A DNA stretch of 32,380 bases from a bacterium (GCA_025774645.1 JALGVN010000002.1:1-32380); one strand, 5' to 3'; positions 14,908-24,280 are shown, numbered from the stretch's first letter. Numbers and translations: made by a program. The notes: generated by a model not told the origin, from the letters alone.

Positions 14908-17541
14908 CTACTTGACGAGATTCATCTTCCCGACCGAGACGCGCCCTCCCGCGTCCATGCGGAGGAAGTACGTCCCGCTCGCGACCGGTCTTCCGTCCGA
15001 GGACGTCCCGTTCCACACCGTCTCGTGTCGTCCGGCCGACCTGCTGCCCGACTCGAGCGTCCGCACGCGGCGGCCGGCGAGGTCGTAGACCGCGAGGTCG
15101 ACGTTCGCTGCCTCCACGAGCGCGTAGCTCACGGTCGTGACCGGGTTGAACGGGTTGGGGTAGTTCGAGATCTCCGCGACGAGCGAGGGAATCTCTGTGT
15201 CGTCGGGCACGCCCGCCACCGCGTCGAGATCGATCGAGAGCATCGATCGTCCGTACGTTCCCGCGACGAGCGTCCGCGTCGGCTGGTGGATCTTGATGTC
15301 GTAGACCGGTACCGCCGGGAGCCCGTCCCCGAGCACGTTCCACGAGGCCCCGAGGTTGGTCGTGTAGAAGCAACCGACGTCCATGCCGACGTAGAGCGTC
15401 GTCGGAATCTCCGGGTCGACGGCGATCACGTTGACCGGGCCGTCGGGGAGGTTGCCGTCGATGGCGTCCCAGGTCGCACCGGCGTCGTCGGAGCGGTAGA
15501 CGTGCGAGATGTTCTCGTCCCAGCGCAGGCCCGAAAACGTGACGTAGACGATCGACGAGTTCGTCGGGTCGACCGCCACCCTCGTCACCCACCGGTCGGG
15601 GAGGTCGCCGGAGATGTTGACCCAGTCTCCGCCGAACGCCTGCCTCTTCCACACGTTCGAGTCGTCCGTCCCGGCGTAGACGACGACAGGGCTCGAGGGT
15701 GCGACCGCCATCGTCGTGATCGTCCCGAAGTTCGCTCCCTGGTCACCGTTCGTGAGGTCCGGGCTGATGGCCGTCCAGCTGTCCGTCGCGTTCGTCGTCT
15801 TCCAGACGCGGTACGTGCCGAAGTAGAGGGTCTCGTTGTCGGTGGGGTCCATCACGATCGGGGTGTTCCAGTTCCTGCGGTCCCCGTCGTCGACGCCGTC
15901 GAGCGCCCAGTCCCAGTTGAGCCCGAAGTTCGTCGACTTGTACATGTTGCCCCACTGGTACTCGCAGTAGATCACGTCGGAGTCGGTCGGGTCGACGAGG
16001 ACGTAGAAGCCGTCGCCTCCGAATATCCGCTCCCAGTTGTCGGTGCCGCCGGTCGCCGTCCTGAGCGTCCCGTTGTCCTGCGTTCCGCCGTAGAGACGCT
16101 CGGGATGCAGGTAGTCGATCTCGATCGCGTAGAACTCGTTCGTGTGCTGGTCGTAGAGCTTCGTCCAGCTGTCGCCGGAGTTGTTCGAGACGTAGAGGCC
16201 GCCGTCGTTCCCGTCCCAGACGCGGGAGGGGTTCGACGGGTCGAACGCCAGGGCGTGGTGGTCGACGTGGTTCTCATCGGCGACCTCGTTCCAGAATCCT
16301 CCGCCCAACTCCGTGCGGTACATCGGGACTCCGAGTGTGAAGACGCGGTTGTGGTCGGTGGGGTCGACGCGGATCTGCCCGAAGTACCAGCCGAACGAGC
16401 TGAACAGGTTCGAGAGCGAGGCGGCGTTGACCATCGACCAGCTGTCGCCGTGGTTCGTCGACTTGTAGACGCCGTAGAAGTAGCCCGGATCGTCGGCGTA
16501 GATCGCGTAGACGATGTTCGGGCTCGAGGCGGCCACGGAGAGCCCGATCCTCCCGAGTCCCCAGGGGAGTCCGTCCACGAGCTCCTCCCACGAGTCGCCG
16601 CCGTCTACCGACCGCCAGATGCCGCTCGAGGGGCCGCCGGACGTCCTGTAGGTGCGGCGCCGCATGCGCTCCCACATCGCCGCGTAGACCGTGTCCGGAT
16701 GGTCGGGGTTGATCGCGACGTCGATCGCCGCCGTCGAATCGGTGAGCGCGAACACCTTCTCCCACGTGACCCCCGCGTTCAGGGAGCGGTAGATGCCGCG
16801 GTTCGAGTCCGCGTCGAAGATGGCGCCGGTCGCGGCGATCCAGATGCGGTCGGCGTCCTTGGGATCGACCACGACCCGGGCAATGTACCGGGTCTCCTCG
16901 AGGCCGATGTAGCTCCACGTCTGTCCCGCGTCCTCGGACTTGTACATGCCCTTCCCGAACCAGCTGAAGCTCGAGGCGGTCGCCTCGCCCGTGCCGACGT
17001 AGATGACGTCGGGGTCGTCGGGGCAGAGCGCGATCGCGCCGATCGTGAGGACCGGCTGGTCGTCGAAGATCGGCTCCCAGGTCGTGCCGCCGTCCACCGT
17101 CTTGTGGACGCCCCCGTTGCCCATGGCGGCGTAGACGATGTTCGGGTTCGTCGGGTGAACGACAATGTCGGCGATCCGCGCCCCGATGTTCGTGGGACCG
17201 CGCTCGACCCACTGGACGTTCCTGCTGCGGTTCGCCGCGAGCCGCATGGCCCGGGCGTCCTCGAGGGCCTCGTCGAGCTGCTCGATGTTGAGGCTGTTGT
17301 AGGGGTACGCGCGCTGGACGAACGCCCAGTCGTTCGGAAACGCGCCGGGCTCGTAGAGCTTCCCGTCGGCGGCGATCTCCGCCTTCATGTCGGCCTTGAG
17401 CCGTGCGGCGCGGGCGTCGATCTCCGCGAGCGTGACGGAGCCCTCCGCGGCCGGGTCGGCCGGGCCGGCGATCTGAATCGTCCAGAGAGCGGCCAGAGCG
17501 AGGACCGCGATGAGCCCGGAGAGGGCCAGTCGACGAGTCAT
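14908..17541 (-). CDS. Secreted BNR/Vps10-like beta-propeller protein with C-terminal FlgD-like/T9SS-type sorting domain
   Basis: Signal peptide; repeated D-GG-TW / S-D-G-W propeller motifs (GVHKTVDGGTTWEPIF, MYKSEDAGQTWSYIG, IWRSVDGGDSWEEL, VYRSDDAGATWDAI). C-terminus NYPNPFNPVTTVSYAL...YDLAGRRVRTL...WNGTSSDGRPVASGTYFLRMDA. Confidence 0.9.
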   Translation of the reverse strand: MTRRLALSGLIAVLALAALWTIQIAGPADPAAEGSVTLAEIDARAARLKADMKAEIAADGKLYEPGAFPNDWAFVQRAYPYNSLNIEQLDEALEDARAMRLAANRSRNVQWVERGPTNIGARIADIVVHPTNPNIVYAAMGNGGVHKTVDGGTTWEPIFDDQPVLTIGAIALCPDDPDVIYVGTGEATASSFSWFGKGMYKSEDAGQTWSYIGLEETRYIARVVVDPKDADRIWIAATGAIFDADSNRGIYRSLNAGVTWEKVFALTDSTAAIDVAINPDHPDTVYAAMWERMRRRTYRTSGGPSSGIWRSVDGGDSWEELVDGLPWGLGRIGLSVAASSPNIVYAIYADDPGYFYGVYKSTNHGDSWSMVNAASLSNLFSSFGWYFGQIRVDPTDHNRVFTLGVPMYRTELGGGFWNEVADENHVDHHALAFDPSNPSRVWDGNDGGLYVSNNSGDSWTKLYDQHTNEFYAIEIDYLHPERLYGGTQDNGTLRTATGGTDNWERIFGGDGFYVLVDPTDSDVIYCEYQWGNMYKSTNFGLNWDWALDGVDDGDRRNWNTPIVMDPTDNETLYFGTYRVWKTTNATDSWTAISPDLTNGDQGANFGTITTMAVAPSSPVVVYAGTDDSNVWKRQAFGGDWVNISGDLPDRWVTRVAVDPTNSSIVYVTFSGLRWDENISHVYRSDDAGATWDAIDGNLPDGPVNVIAVDPEIPTTLYVGMDVGCFYTTNLGASWNVLGDGLPAVPVYDIKIHQPTRTLVAGTYGRSMLSIDLDAVAGVPDDTEIPSLVAEISNYPNPFNPVTTVSYALVEAANVDLAVYDLAGRRVRTLESGSRSAGRHETVWNGTSSDGRPVASGTYFLRMDAGGRVSVGKMNLVK

Positions 17542-17774
17542 TCCTGGTGTCCTTCCTTGTGGAGACCCTCCAGGGGTCGATTCGCAGGGCGCTTCGGGAG
17601 CCCGGTATCTCCGTCTCTTCTATTCTAACCCACTTTGTCAGGAATCGCGAGGGTATAGCCGCGGCGGGGCGTCCGCGCACCCGTCCACCGAGTTGACGCC
17701 TCGCCCGCAACACGCATCCGCAGGTGCCGGAATCGTGCCCGGCAATAGGGCTCCTTCTGTGACGGGCGGGTTCT

Positions 17775-17840
17775 GGTGCGGTCCCTGCTCCACGACCTTC
17801 CGCTCCGGCGCCCTTGTGCGGGCGCCACGGACCGTGCGCC
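17775..17840 (+). other. Nested inverted repeats in the leader of the lamin-tail gene
   Basis: Outer GGTGCGGTCC / GGACCGTGCGCC (imperfect) encloses a perfect GGCGCCC-ttgtgc-GGGCGCC. Confidence 0.35.
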
Positions 17841-17861
17841 TTGTGAGGGGAGGGTGTGACG

Positions 17862-18722
17862 ATGGCACGGATGCTCCTTGTAGCGCTCTGGGTGTTCTGC
17901 GTCGCCGGCGCGGCGCGGGGGCTCGAAGTCTGGAACAGCGTCGTTCTGAACGAGATTCACTACTACGTACCGGGCTACGACGCGCACAACGAGTACGTCG
18001 AGCTCGTGAACACCGGGGGAACCGTCGCGTTCCTCGATGGGGCCGTGATGACCGACGAGGGCGACGACGGCATGCCCGAGCCGGTCTTCCGGTTCCCGGG
18101 AGAGCGGGGAGGCTTCGAGCACCCGATCTGGCCCGGCCAGATCGTGCTGATCGCGGTCGACGCCATCGCCGGGGAGATCGAGCCGGATCTCACGCACGCC
18201 GACTGGGAGTTCGTCCACCCGTCGGACGACAACGACAACCCCGATGTCCCGAATCTGCGGCACTGCGCCGGGTCCGACATCGACATCGCGCTCGCGAACG
18301 GCGGGGACGGGATTCTCATCGCCACCGGGGAAGACACGACCGCCGCCATCGACTGCGCCACGGTCGTGGACGGCGTCAACTGGGCCGGTGTCGCCGACCC
18401 GGTTCCCATCACCTGGACGACCTGCGCGGATCCCGCTCACGCCGCCGGCGTCCCTCAGGGGAACTCGCTCGGGAGGTGTCCGGGCGGCATCGACGGGAAC
18501 TCGTCGAGCGCCGAGGACTGGTTCATGACGATCCCCTCGCCGGGAGCGCCGAACATGCCGTCGTGGCCCTCCGACTGCTCGGTGGGGATCGCGGAAGAGC
18601 GAGCGAGCTGGGGGCTCATCAAGGCCCTCTACCGGCTCCGCGGCCCCGTGCCTGCGCCCGCCCCAGCGGGCACGACCGGATCCGGGAGCGGATCCGATGG
18701 GGGCTCCAGCCCTCGCCGTTGA
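17862..18722 (+). CDS. Secreted lamin-tail (LTD) domain protein
   Basis: Signal peptide MARMLLVALWVFCVAGAARG, then VVLNEIHYYVPGYDAHNEYVELVNTGGTVAFLDGAVMTDEG, typical of an LTD domain. Confidence 0.75.
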   Translation: MARMLLVALWVFCVAGAARGLEVWNSVVLNEIHYYVPGYDAHNEYVELVNTGGTVAFLDGAVMTDEGDDGMPEPVFRFPGERGGFEHPIWPGQIVLIAVDAIAGEIEPDLTHADWEFVHPSDDNDNPDVPNLRHCAGSDIDIALANGGDGILIATGEDTTAAIDCATVVDGVNWAGVADPVPITWTTCADPAHAAGVPQGNSLGRCPGGIDGNSSSAEDWFMTIPSPGAPNMPSWPSDCSVGIAEERASWGLIKALYRLRGPVPAPAPAGTTGSGSGSDGGSSPRR

Positions 18723-18748
18723 CCGCGGTGCCCCGGTCGCGGTAGAAT
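18719..18748 (+). promoter_or_regulatory. Sigma70-type promoter of the acpS-ligase-ACP-kbl unit
   Basis: TTGACC-(18 nt)-TAGAAT, overlapping the end of the LTD gene, 43 nt upstream of the acpS start. Confidence 0.65.
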
Positions 18749-18790
18749 ACTCGGACCCGATCGGAGTCAGGCTCTCGGCGGAGGCGCGTC

Positions 18791-19186
18791 TTGATCGTCG
18801 GAGTGGGAATCGACATCGTCGATCTGGAGGACTTCCGCGCGCGGCTGACCGACGACCTCATCCGGGAGCTGTTCCTTCCCGATGAGATCAGCTACTCGTC
18901 GTCGCGGGCGCGGCCGTGGGAGAGCTACGCGGCCAGGTTCGCGGCCAAGGAGGCTGTCATGAAGGCCCTGGGGGCGGGGTTGTCCCAGGGGCTCTCGTGG
19001 AAGGACGTCGAGGTCCGGCGGGAGGAATCGGGCGAACTCGAACTGCGCATGACGGGAACGGCTCTCGCGCGCGCGCGGGAGAGAGGAGTCTCCTCGGCGC
19101 GGCTCTCGGTCGCCCACTCCAGGAGGAGCGCGGTCGCGGTCGTCGTCCTCGAGGCCGAGTCGGGGCCGGCGCGGGAGGCACCGTGA
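18791..19186 (+). CDS. acpS: Holo-[acyl-carrier-protein] synthase
   Basis: IVGVGIDIVDLEDFRARL...ARFAAKEAVMKALGAG...LELRMTGTALARARERG...LSVAHSRRSAVAVVVLE. Confidence 0.9.
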   Translation: MIVGVGIDIVDLEDFRARLTDDLIRELFLPDEISYSSSRARPWESYAARFAAKEAVMKALGAGLSQGLSWKDVEVRREESGELELRMTGTALARARERGVSSARLSVAHSRRSAVAVVVLEAESGPAREAP

Positions 19187-19218
19187 GCTCCACCAGGACC
19201 ACCGGGAAAGGAACGGCA

Positions 19219-20964
19219 TTGAGCAACATCGGTTCTTACGAAGAGAGACTGAAGGACTTCGACTGGGGGATCGCGAAGGAGATCCTCGGTTGGGAGGAAG
19301 GGGAGCTCCTCAACATCGGCGCGATCTGCTCAGATCGCGTCTGCGCACGCGGGATGGCCGACAAGGTCGCGCTCGTCTGGGAGGGGTTCGGCGACAAGAA
19401 GGCGACCTACACGTTCGACGACGTCCGCATCTACTCGAACGGATTCGCGGACTTCCTGGTGCGTCAGGGCATCGAACCGGGGGACAGGGTCTGCGTCTTC
19501 ATGGAGAAGATCCCGAGCCTCTACTTCTCGTTCCTGGGCGTCCTCAAGATGGGAGCGATCGTCCAGCCGCTCTTCTGCGCGTTCGGCGAAGAGTCGCTCG
19601 AGGTCAGGCTCGCGAGCGCCGGCACGCGGGCGATTCTCACCACGCAGAAGCACGCCCGCAAAGTACGGAAGATCCGGGATCGGCTCCCGTCGCTCGAGAA
19701 GGTCATCGTCGTCGCCGGCAACGAGTCGAAGCTCAAGGACGACGAGCTCTTTTTCGACGTCGAGAAGGCAGCCCGGGTCGAGGACTTCGAGTCCTACGCC
19801 GCGGGTCCCGAGACCCGGTCGGTCCTCCACTACACCTCGGGCACGACCGGTCAGCCGAAGGGCGCGCAGCACGCGCACGGCTCGATCTGGGGACAGGTGC
19901 TCACGACGTCGTGGGTCCTCGACCTCCGGGACGACGACGTCTACTGGTGCACGGCGGACCCCGGCTGGGTCACCGGCACGAGCTACGGGATCATCGGACC
20001 GTGGGCCCTCGGCGTCACGCAGTGCGTGCTCGACTCCGGGTTCACCTCGTCGCGCTGGTACCAGTTCATCCAGGACAACCGGGTCACCGTCTGGTATTCC
20101 GCGCCGACCGCCATTCGCTCGCTCATGCGGGACGGGGAGGAGGTCGTTGCGAAGTACGATCTCTCGTCGCTTCGGCATCTCGCGTCGGTCGGTGAGCCAC
20201 TGAACGCCGAGGCCGTCGTCTGGAGCGAGAAGGCGTACGGCCTCCCGTTCCTCGACACCTACTGGCAGACCGAGACCGGTTCGATCATGATCACGAACTT
20301 CCCCGGCATGCAGGTCAGGCCCGGGTCGATGGGCAAGGCGTTCCCGGGGATCACCGCGGCGCTCCTGGACCTCAAGACGCACGAACCGATCGACGAGGTG
20401 GGCAAGGTGGGACTCATCGCGTTCAGCCCCGGGTGGCCCGCGATGTTCCGCGAGTACCGGGGGCAGGACGACGTCTACCGAAGCAAGTTCGTCGGCGCTT
20501 CGGACGGCGCGACCCCGGACGAGCTCCGCACGGACGAGGGACTCTGGTACGTCTCGGGCGACCGGTCGAGCATCGACGCGGACGGTTACTTCTGGTTCGT
20601 GGGGAGGGACGACGACGTCATCAACACCGGTGGGCACCTCGTCGGTCCGTTCGAGATCGAATCGGCGCTCGTCGAGCACGAGGCGATTGCGGAGGCCGCG
20701 GCCATCGGCAAGCCCGACAAGGTGAACATGGAGGTCGTGAAAGCGATAGTGACGCTGAACCCCGGCTTCGAGCCGTCGGGCGACCTCGAGCTCAACGTCA
20801 TGAACTTCATAAGGAAGCGGCTGTCGCCTCTGGCGATGCCGCAGGAGATCGAGTACGTGGACAAGCTCCCGAAGACGCGCTCCGGGAAGATCCTGAGGCG
20901 GTACCTTCGGGCCCTCGAGTGGGGCGAAGAGGTCGGTGACCTCTCGACGCTCGAGGACGACTAG
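19219..20964 (+). CDS. AMP-dependent acyl-CoA/acyl-ACP synthetase, acetyl-CoA synthetase-like
   Basis: HYTSGTTGQPKGAQHAHGSIW, WCTADPGWVTGTSYGI, DTYWQTETGSIMITNFPG, YVSGDRSSIDADGYFWFVGRDDDVINTGGHLVGPFEIES, KTRSGKILRRYLRA. TTG start with GGAAAGGAA upstream; alternative GTG at 19183. Confidence 0.9.
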   Translation: MSNIGSYEERLKDFDWGIAKEILGWEEGELLNIGAICSDRVCARGMADKVALVWEGFGDKKATYTFDDVRIYSNGFADFLVRQGIEPGDRVCVFMEKIPSLYFSFLGVLKMGAIVQPLFCAFGEESLEVRLASAGTRAILTTQKHARKVRKIRDRLPSLEKVIVVAGNESKLKDDELFFDVEKAARVEDFESYAAGPETRSVLHYTSGTTGQPKGAQHAHGSIWGQVLTTSWVLDLRDDDVYWCTADPGWVTGTSYGIIGPWALGVTQCVLDSGFTSSRWYQFIQDNRVTVWYSAPTAIRSLMRDGEEVVAKYDLSSLRHLASVGEPLNAEAVVWSEKAYGLPFLDTYWQTETGSIMITNFPGMQVRPGSMGKAFPGITAALLDLKTHEPIDEVGKVGLIAFSPGWPAMFREYRGQDDVYRSKFVGASDGATPDELRTDEGLWYVSGDRSSIDADGYFWFVGRDDDVINTGGHLVGPFEIESALVEHEAIAEAAAIGKPDKVNMEVVKAIVTLNPGFEPSGDLELNVMNFIRKRLSPLAMPQEIEYVDKLPKTRSGKILRRYLRALEWGEEVGDLSTLEDD

Positions 20965-21019
20965 AGCGGACCGGCCGCGGGCCGGCCGCGAGGCCGGCGC
21001 TGCGCGGAGGAAGGACGAC

Positions 21020-21265
21020 ATGGACGAGATCAGAGACGTGGTTCTCGAGTACGTGATCGACGAGTACGTCGAGGAGGACGAAATGGAGGTGACGTACGAT
21101 ACGCCGCTCATCTCCTCGGGCCTCGTCGACAGCTTCTCGATGGTCTCCCTGAAGGCGTTCCTCGAGAAGAGGTACGGCATCAGCATTCCCGATGCGGACG
21201 CGACCCCCGAGGCGTTCGACACGGTGAACTCGATCGTCGGGATCGTGGAGAAGCACACGGACTAG
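21020..21265 (+). CDS. Acyl carrier protein
   Basis: 81 aa acidic protein with phosphopantetheine site context SGLVDSFSMVSLKAFLEKRYGISIPDAD. RBS GGAGGAAGG. Confidence 0.85.
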   Translation: MDEIRDVVLEYVIDEYVEEDEMEVTYDTPLISSGLVDSFSMVSLKAFLEKRYGISIPDADATPEAFDTVNSIVGIVEKHTD

Positions 21266-21348
21266 CGCGTCGTACCGCGGGCACCGCGCCCGCGGCCGCC
21301 GCCCGAGCCGCATCGCGGACGGGGAACGGAGAGAGGGAGCAGGTTCAC

Positions 21349-22596
21349 ATGGCCTATTCCGACACGAGGCGTCGGATGTTCGCCGAGAGCATCGACGCGA
21401 TCAAGGAGAAGGGGCTGTACAAGGAGAAGCGGTTCATCTGGTCGCCGCAGGACGCGGAGATCGAGGTGGAGTATCCCGAGGGGGCGCCCCACGAGAAGGT
21501 CCTGAACTTCTGCGCGAACAATTACCTCGGCCTCTCGAGCCATCCCGACGTGATCAAGGCCGCGCACGACGGGCTGGAGGAGCGCGGCTACGGGATGAGC
21601 TCCGTGAGGTTCATCTGCGGTACCCAGGACATCCACCGCGAGCTGCAGGATAAGGTGTCGGTGTTCCTCGGGATGGAGGACACGCTGCTCTTCCCGTCGT
21701 GCATGGACGCGAACGCCGGCGTCTTCGAGGCGGTTCTCGAGCCGGAAGACGTCATCATCGCCGACCGGCTCATCCACGCCTCGCTCGTCGACGGCATCCG
21801 ACTCTGCTCGGCCGAGTACGACACGTTCAAGCACATGGACATGAAGCACCTCAGGAAGAAGCTCGAACTTCACCAGGACAAGCGCCACCGTCTCATCGTC
21901 ACCGACGGCGTCTTCTCGATGGACGGCGACCTCTGTCCGCTCGACGAGATGTGCGATCTCGCCGAGGAGTACGACGCGATGGTCCTGGTCGACGAGTCGC
22001 ACGCGTCGGGTTTCATCGGGAAGACGGGACGAGGGACCCACGAGCACTTCGGGCTCATGGACAGGATCGACCTCATCACGACGACGTTCGGGAAGGCCCT
22101 GGGCGGCGCTTCGGGTGGGTGCGTCTCAGGTCGGAAGGAGCTCGTCGAGCTCTGCCGGCAGAAGGCGAGGCCGTACCTCTTCTCGAACTCGCTCTCGCCT
22201 ATGATCGTCGCCGCGACGATCCGCGTGATCGACATCCTCTCGAAGACGACCGAGCGGAGGGACAAGCTCGAGGAGAACACGAAGTACTTCCGGGAGGAGA
22301 TCACGAAGGCCGGGTTGAGCGTGAGGGAGGGCGTGACGCCGATCGTGCCCGTGATGCTCTACAACGCGAAACTCGCGAACGACATGTCGCGCGACATGTA
22401 CGCCGAGGGGATCTACGTGATCGGGTTCTTCTTCCCTGTCGTCCCCGCCGGCGCTGCGAGGATCCGCGTGCAGCTCTCGGCCGCGCACGAGAAGGAGCAC
22501 ATCGACAAGTGCGTCGCCGCCTTCAAGAAGGTGGGGGAGAAGTACGGCATCCTCGGCCTCGACAAGAAGGGGATCGTCGAGAAGTACGGGATGTAG
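21349..22596 (+). CDS. kbl: Glycine C-acetyltransferase / 2-amino-3-ketobutyrate CoA ligase (alpha-oxoamine synthase family)
   Basis: VLNFCANNYLGLSSHPDVI, GMSSVRFICGTQDIHRELQ, TDGVFSMDGDLCPLDEMCDLAEEYDAMVLVDESHASGFIG, TTTFGKALGGASGGCVSGRKELVE, RPYLFSNSLSPMIVAA: very close to known Kbl. Confidence 0.93.
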   Translation: MAYSDTRRRMFAESIDAIKEKGLYKEKRFIWSPQDAEIEVEYPEGAPHEKVLNFCANNYLGLSSHPDVIKAAHDGLEERGYGMSSVRFICGTQDIHRELQDKVSVFLGMEDTLLFPSCMDANAGVFEAVLEPEDVIIADRLIHASLVDGIRLCSAEYDTFKHMDMKHLRKKLELHQDKRHRLIVTDGVFSMDGDLCPLDEMCDLAEEYDAMVLVDESHASGFIGKTGRGTHEHFGLMDRIDLITTTFGKALGGASGGCVSGRKELVELCRQKARPYLFSNSLSPMIVAATIRVIDILSKTTERRDKLEENTKYFREEITKAGLSVREGVTPIVPVMLYNAKLANDMSRDMYAEGIYVIGFFFPVVPAGAARIRVQLSAAHEKEHIDKCVAAFKKVGEKYGILGLDKKGIVEKYGM

Positions 22597-22633
22597 CTCG
22601 CGGGCCGGAGAGTGCCGCGGAGTCAGAAACAGC

Positions 22634-22662
22634 CGAGGGGCCGCGTTCGCCGCGGCCCCTCG
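22634..22662. terminator. Bidirectional terminator between convergent kbl and the epimerase gene
   Basis: CGAGGGGCCGCG-ttcgc-CGCGGCCCCTCG: perfect 12-bp stem. Confidence 0.7.
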
Positions 22663-22689
22663 ATCGTTGATGTGCATGTTCGTCGCGCG

Positions 22690-23685
22690 TCAGGCAGGCT
22701 GCTCCCTGTAGAGCCGCCCCTCGGCGTGTCGCCTCGAAAGCCTGTCGAGCATGTCCTCGGTCATCGCGCCGAGGTCGTACGACGGGTTCCAGCTCCACTC
22801 CTCGCGCGCCGCCGAGTCGTCGATCGACGAGGGCCAGGAGTCGGCGATCGCCTGCCGGTAGTCCGGCTCGTAGACGACGTCGAACTCGGGGATGCGGCGC
22901 CGTATCGACTCAGCGAGCTCACCGGCACTGAAACTCATCGACGCCAGATTGAAGTTGCCGTGATGCACGAGCGAGTCGAAGTCGGCCTCAAGGAGCTGGA
23001 TCGTGCCCTTGATGCAGTCGGGCATGTACATCATGGGAAGCCTCGTGTCCTCGCTGACGAAGCAGCGGAACTGCTTCCCCTCGACGGCCGCGTAGTAGAT
23101 CTCGACCGCGTAGTCGGTCGTGCCGCCGCCGGGGAGCGTCTCCGCCGACACGATGCCGGGATAGCGGAGTCCCCTCGCGTCGACTCCGAAGCGGTCGACG
23201 TAGTAGTCGCACAGGAGCTCGCCCGCGACCTTCGTGATCCCGTACATGGTCGAGGGGAGCAGGACCGTCTCCTGCGGGGTGTTCTCGCTCGGGCACCCGG
23301 CGCCGAAGACGGCGATCGAGCTCGGGCAGAGGACGCGGTTGAGGTCCAGCTCCCGGGCCAGCTCGAGCACGTTGATGAGGCCGGTGACGTTCACGTCCCA
23401 GGCGAGCGCGGGTTCCCTCTCGCCCTTGGCGGAGAGGATCGCGGCCATGTGGACCACTGTGTCGATCCGGTATCGCCGCAGGATGTCCTCGAGCTTCTTC
23501 CTGTCGGTAACGTCGGCGATCTCGAACGGTCCCGCCTGAGCTTCCCCCTCAGCGATCGGCGCCCTCAGGTCGGAAGCGACCACGTTGTCGGCTCCGTACT
23601 GCGTCCGGAGGTCGCCGACGAGTTCCGAGCCGATCTGCCCCTCCGATCCCGTCACCAGGATCCTCTTGATGTTCGTAGTGCCCAC
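22690..23685 (-). CDS. NAD-dependent epimerase-type L-threonine 3-dehydrogenase-like protein
   Basis: RILVTGSEGQIGSELVGDLR Rossmann motif, VVHMAAILSAKGEREPALAWDVNVTGLINVLELAR, PSSIAVFG, TMYGITKVAGELLCDYY, VDARGLRYPGIVS. Neighbouring kbl supports threonine degradation. Confidence 0.85.
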   Translation of the reverse strand: MGTTNIKRILVTGSEGQIGSELVGDLRTQYGADNVVASDLRAPIAEGEAQAGPFEIADVTDRKKLEDILRRYRIDTVVHMAAILSAKGEREPALAWDVNVTGLINVLELARELDLNRVLCPSSIAVFGAGCPSENTPQETVLLPSTMYGITKVAGELLCDYYVDRFGVDARGLRYPGIVSAETLPGGGTTDYAVEIYYAAVEGKQFRCFVSEDTRLPMMYMPDCIKGTIQLLEADFDSLVHHGNFNLASMSFSAGELAESIRRRIPEFDVVYEPDYRQAIADSWPSSIDDSAAREEWSWNPSYDLGAMTEDMLDRLSRRHAEGRLYREQPA

Positions 23686-23851
23686 TCCGCCTGCCTCTCT
23701 GTTGCCGCGCCCGAAGTTGTTCGCCGCGAACGAGCTTACCAGAACTGGCCGCCGAGCGCCACAGATCGATGCTCCGGCAGCCCGGCCCGACCCGGCCGGA
23801 CCGGTCCGGGTGAGCGCCGTTCGGCGCTTCGCGGGAGTGCGCGGCTCCGGT

Positions 23852-23857
23852 ATAATC
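23852..23857 (+). promoter_or_regulatory. Perfect TATAAT -10 element upstream of the 23928 gene
   Basis: CCGGTATAATCCTGG, 71 nt before the ATG. No good -35 (TTCGCG at 17-bp spacing). Confidence 0.45.
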
Positions 23858-23927
23858 CTGGCGGGGAACGCAGCGCGCGCAGGGTTGCGGAGCAGGCGGA
23901 ACGCGCGGGCCCCGGACAGGGGAGCCG

Positions 23928-24254
23928 ATGCATCAGAAGAAGTGGGAAGGTCTGGTCGACCGGATCGAGAAGCTCTTCGGCTTCATCGACCACACGATCG
24001 AGGACTACCCCGAGCGCAGGATGACCGTCGAGACCGTCGTCTTCGACGGAGCGTCGGGGAAGATGAAGCTCGAGAGATCGAAGAAACCGGTCGTCATCGA
24101 CGAGAAGACGTCGTTCTCGAAGAGGGTCGGGAGCGAGGTCTCCGTGGAGTACGTCCTCTCGGACGACGAGTTCGTCGACACGGTGAAGTGCTATCGGTGG
24201 GACCGCATCTCCAGGGAGTGGCGGCAGGTCGACATCGAGGACATCGGGCGGTAG
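23928..24254 (+). CDS. Small uncharacterised protein (108 aa)
   Basis: MHQKKWEGLVDRIEKLFGFIDHTIEDYPERRMTVETVVFDG...VEYVLSDDEFVDTVKCYRWDRISREWRQVDIEDIGR. RBS AGGGGAG; -10 upstream and terminator downstream. Confidence 0.7.
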   Translation: MHQKKWEGLVDRIEKLFGFIDHTIEDYPERRMTVETVVFDGASGKMKLERSKKPVVIDEKTSFSKRVGSEVSVEYVLSDDEFVDTVKCYRWDRISREWRQVDIEDIGR

Positions 24255-24280
24255 CCGTCGCGGGACCGCAGAAGACGTAT

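Noticed and set aside
14560-17628. 1022-aa plus-strand ORF
   Set aside because: Antisense of the propeller protein, whose minus-strand frame has clear repeats, signal peptide and C-terminal domain.
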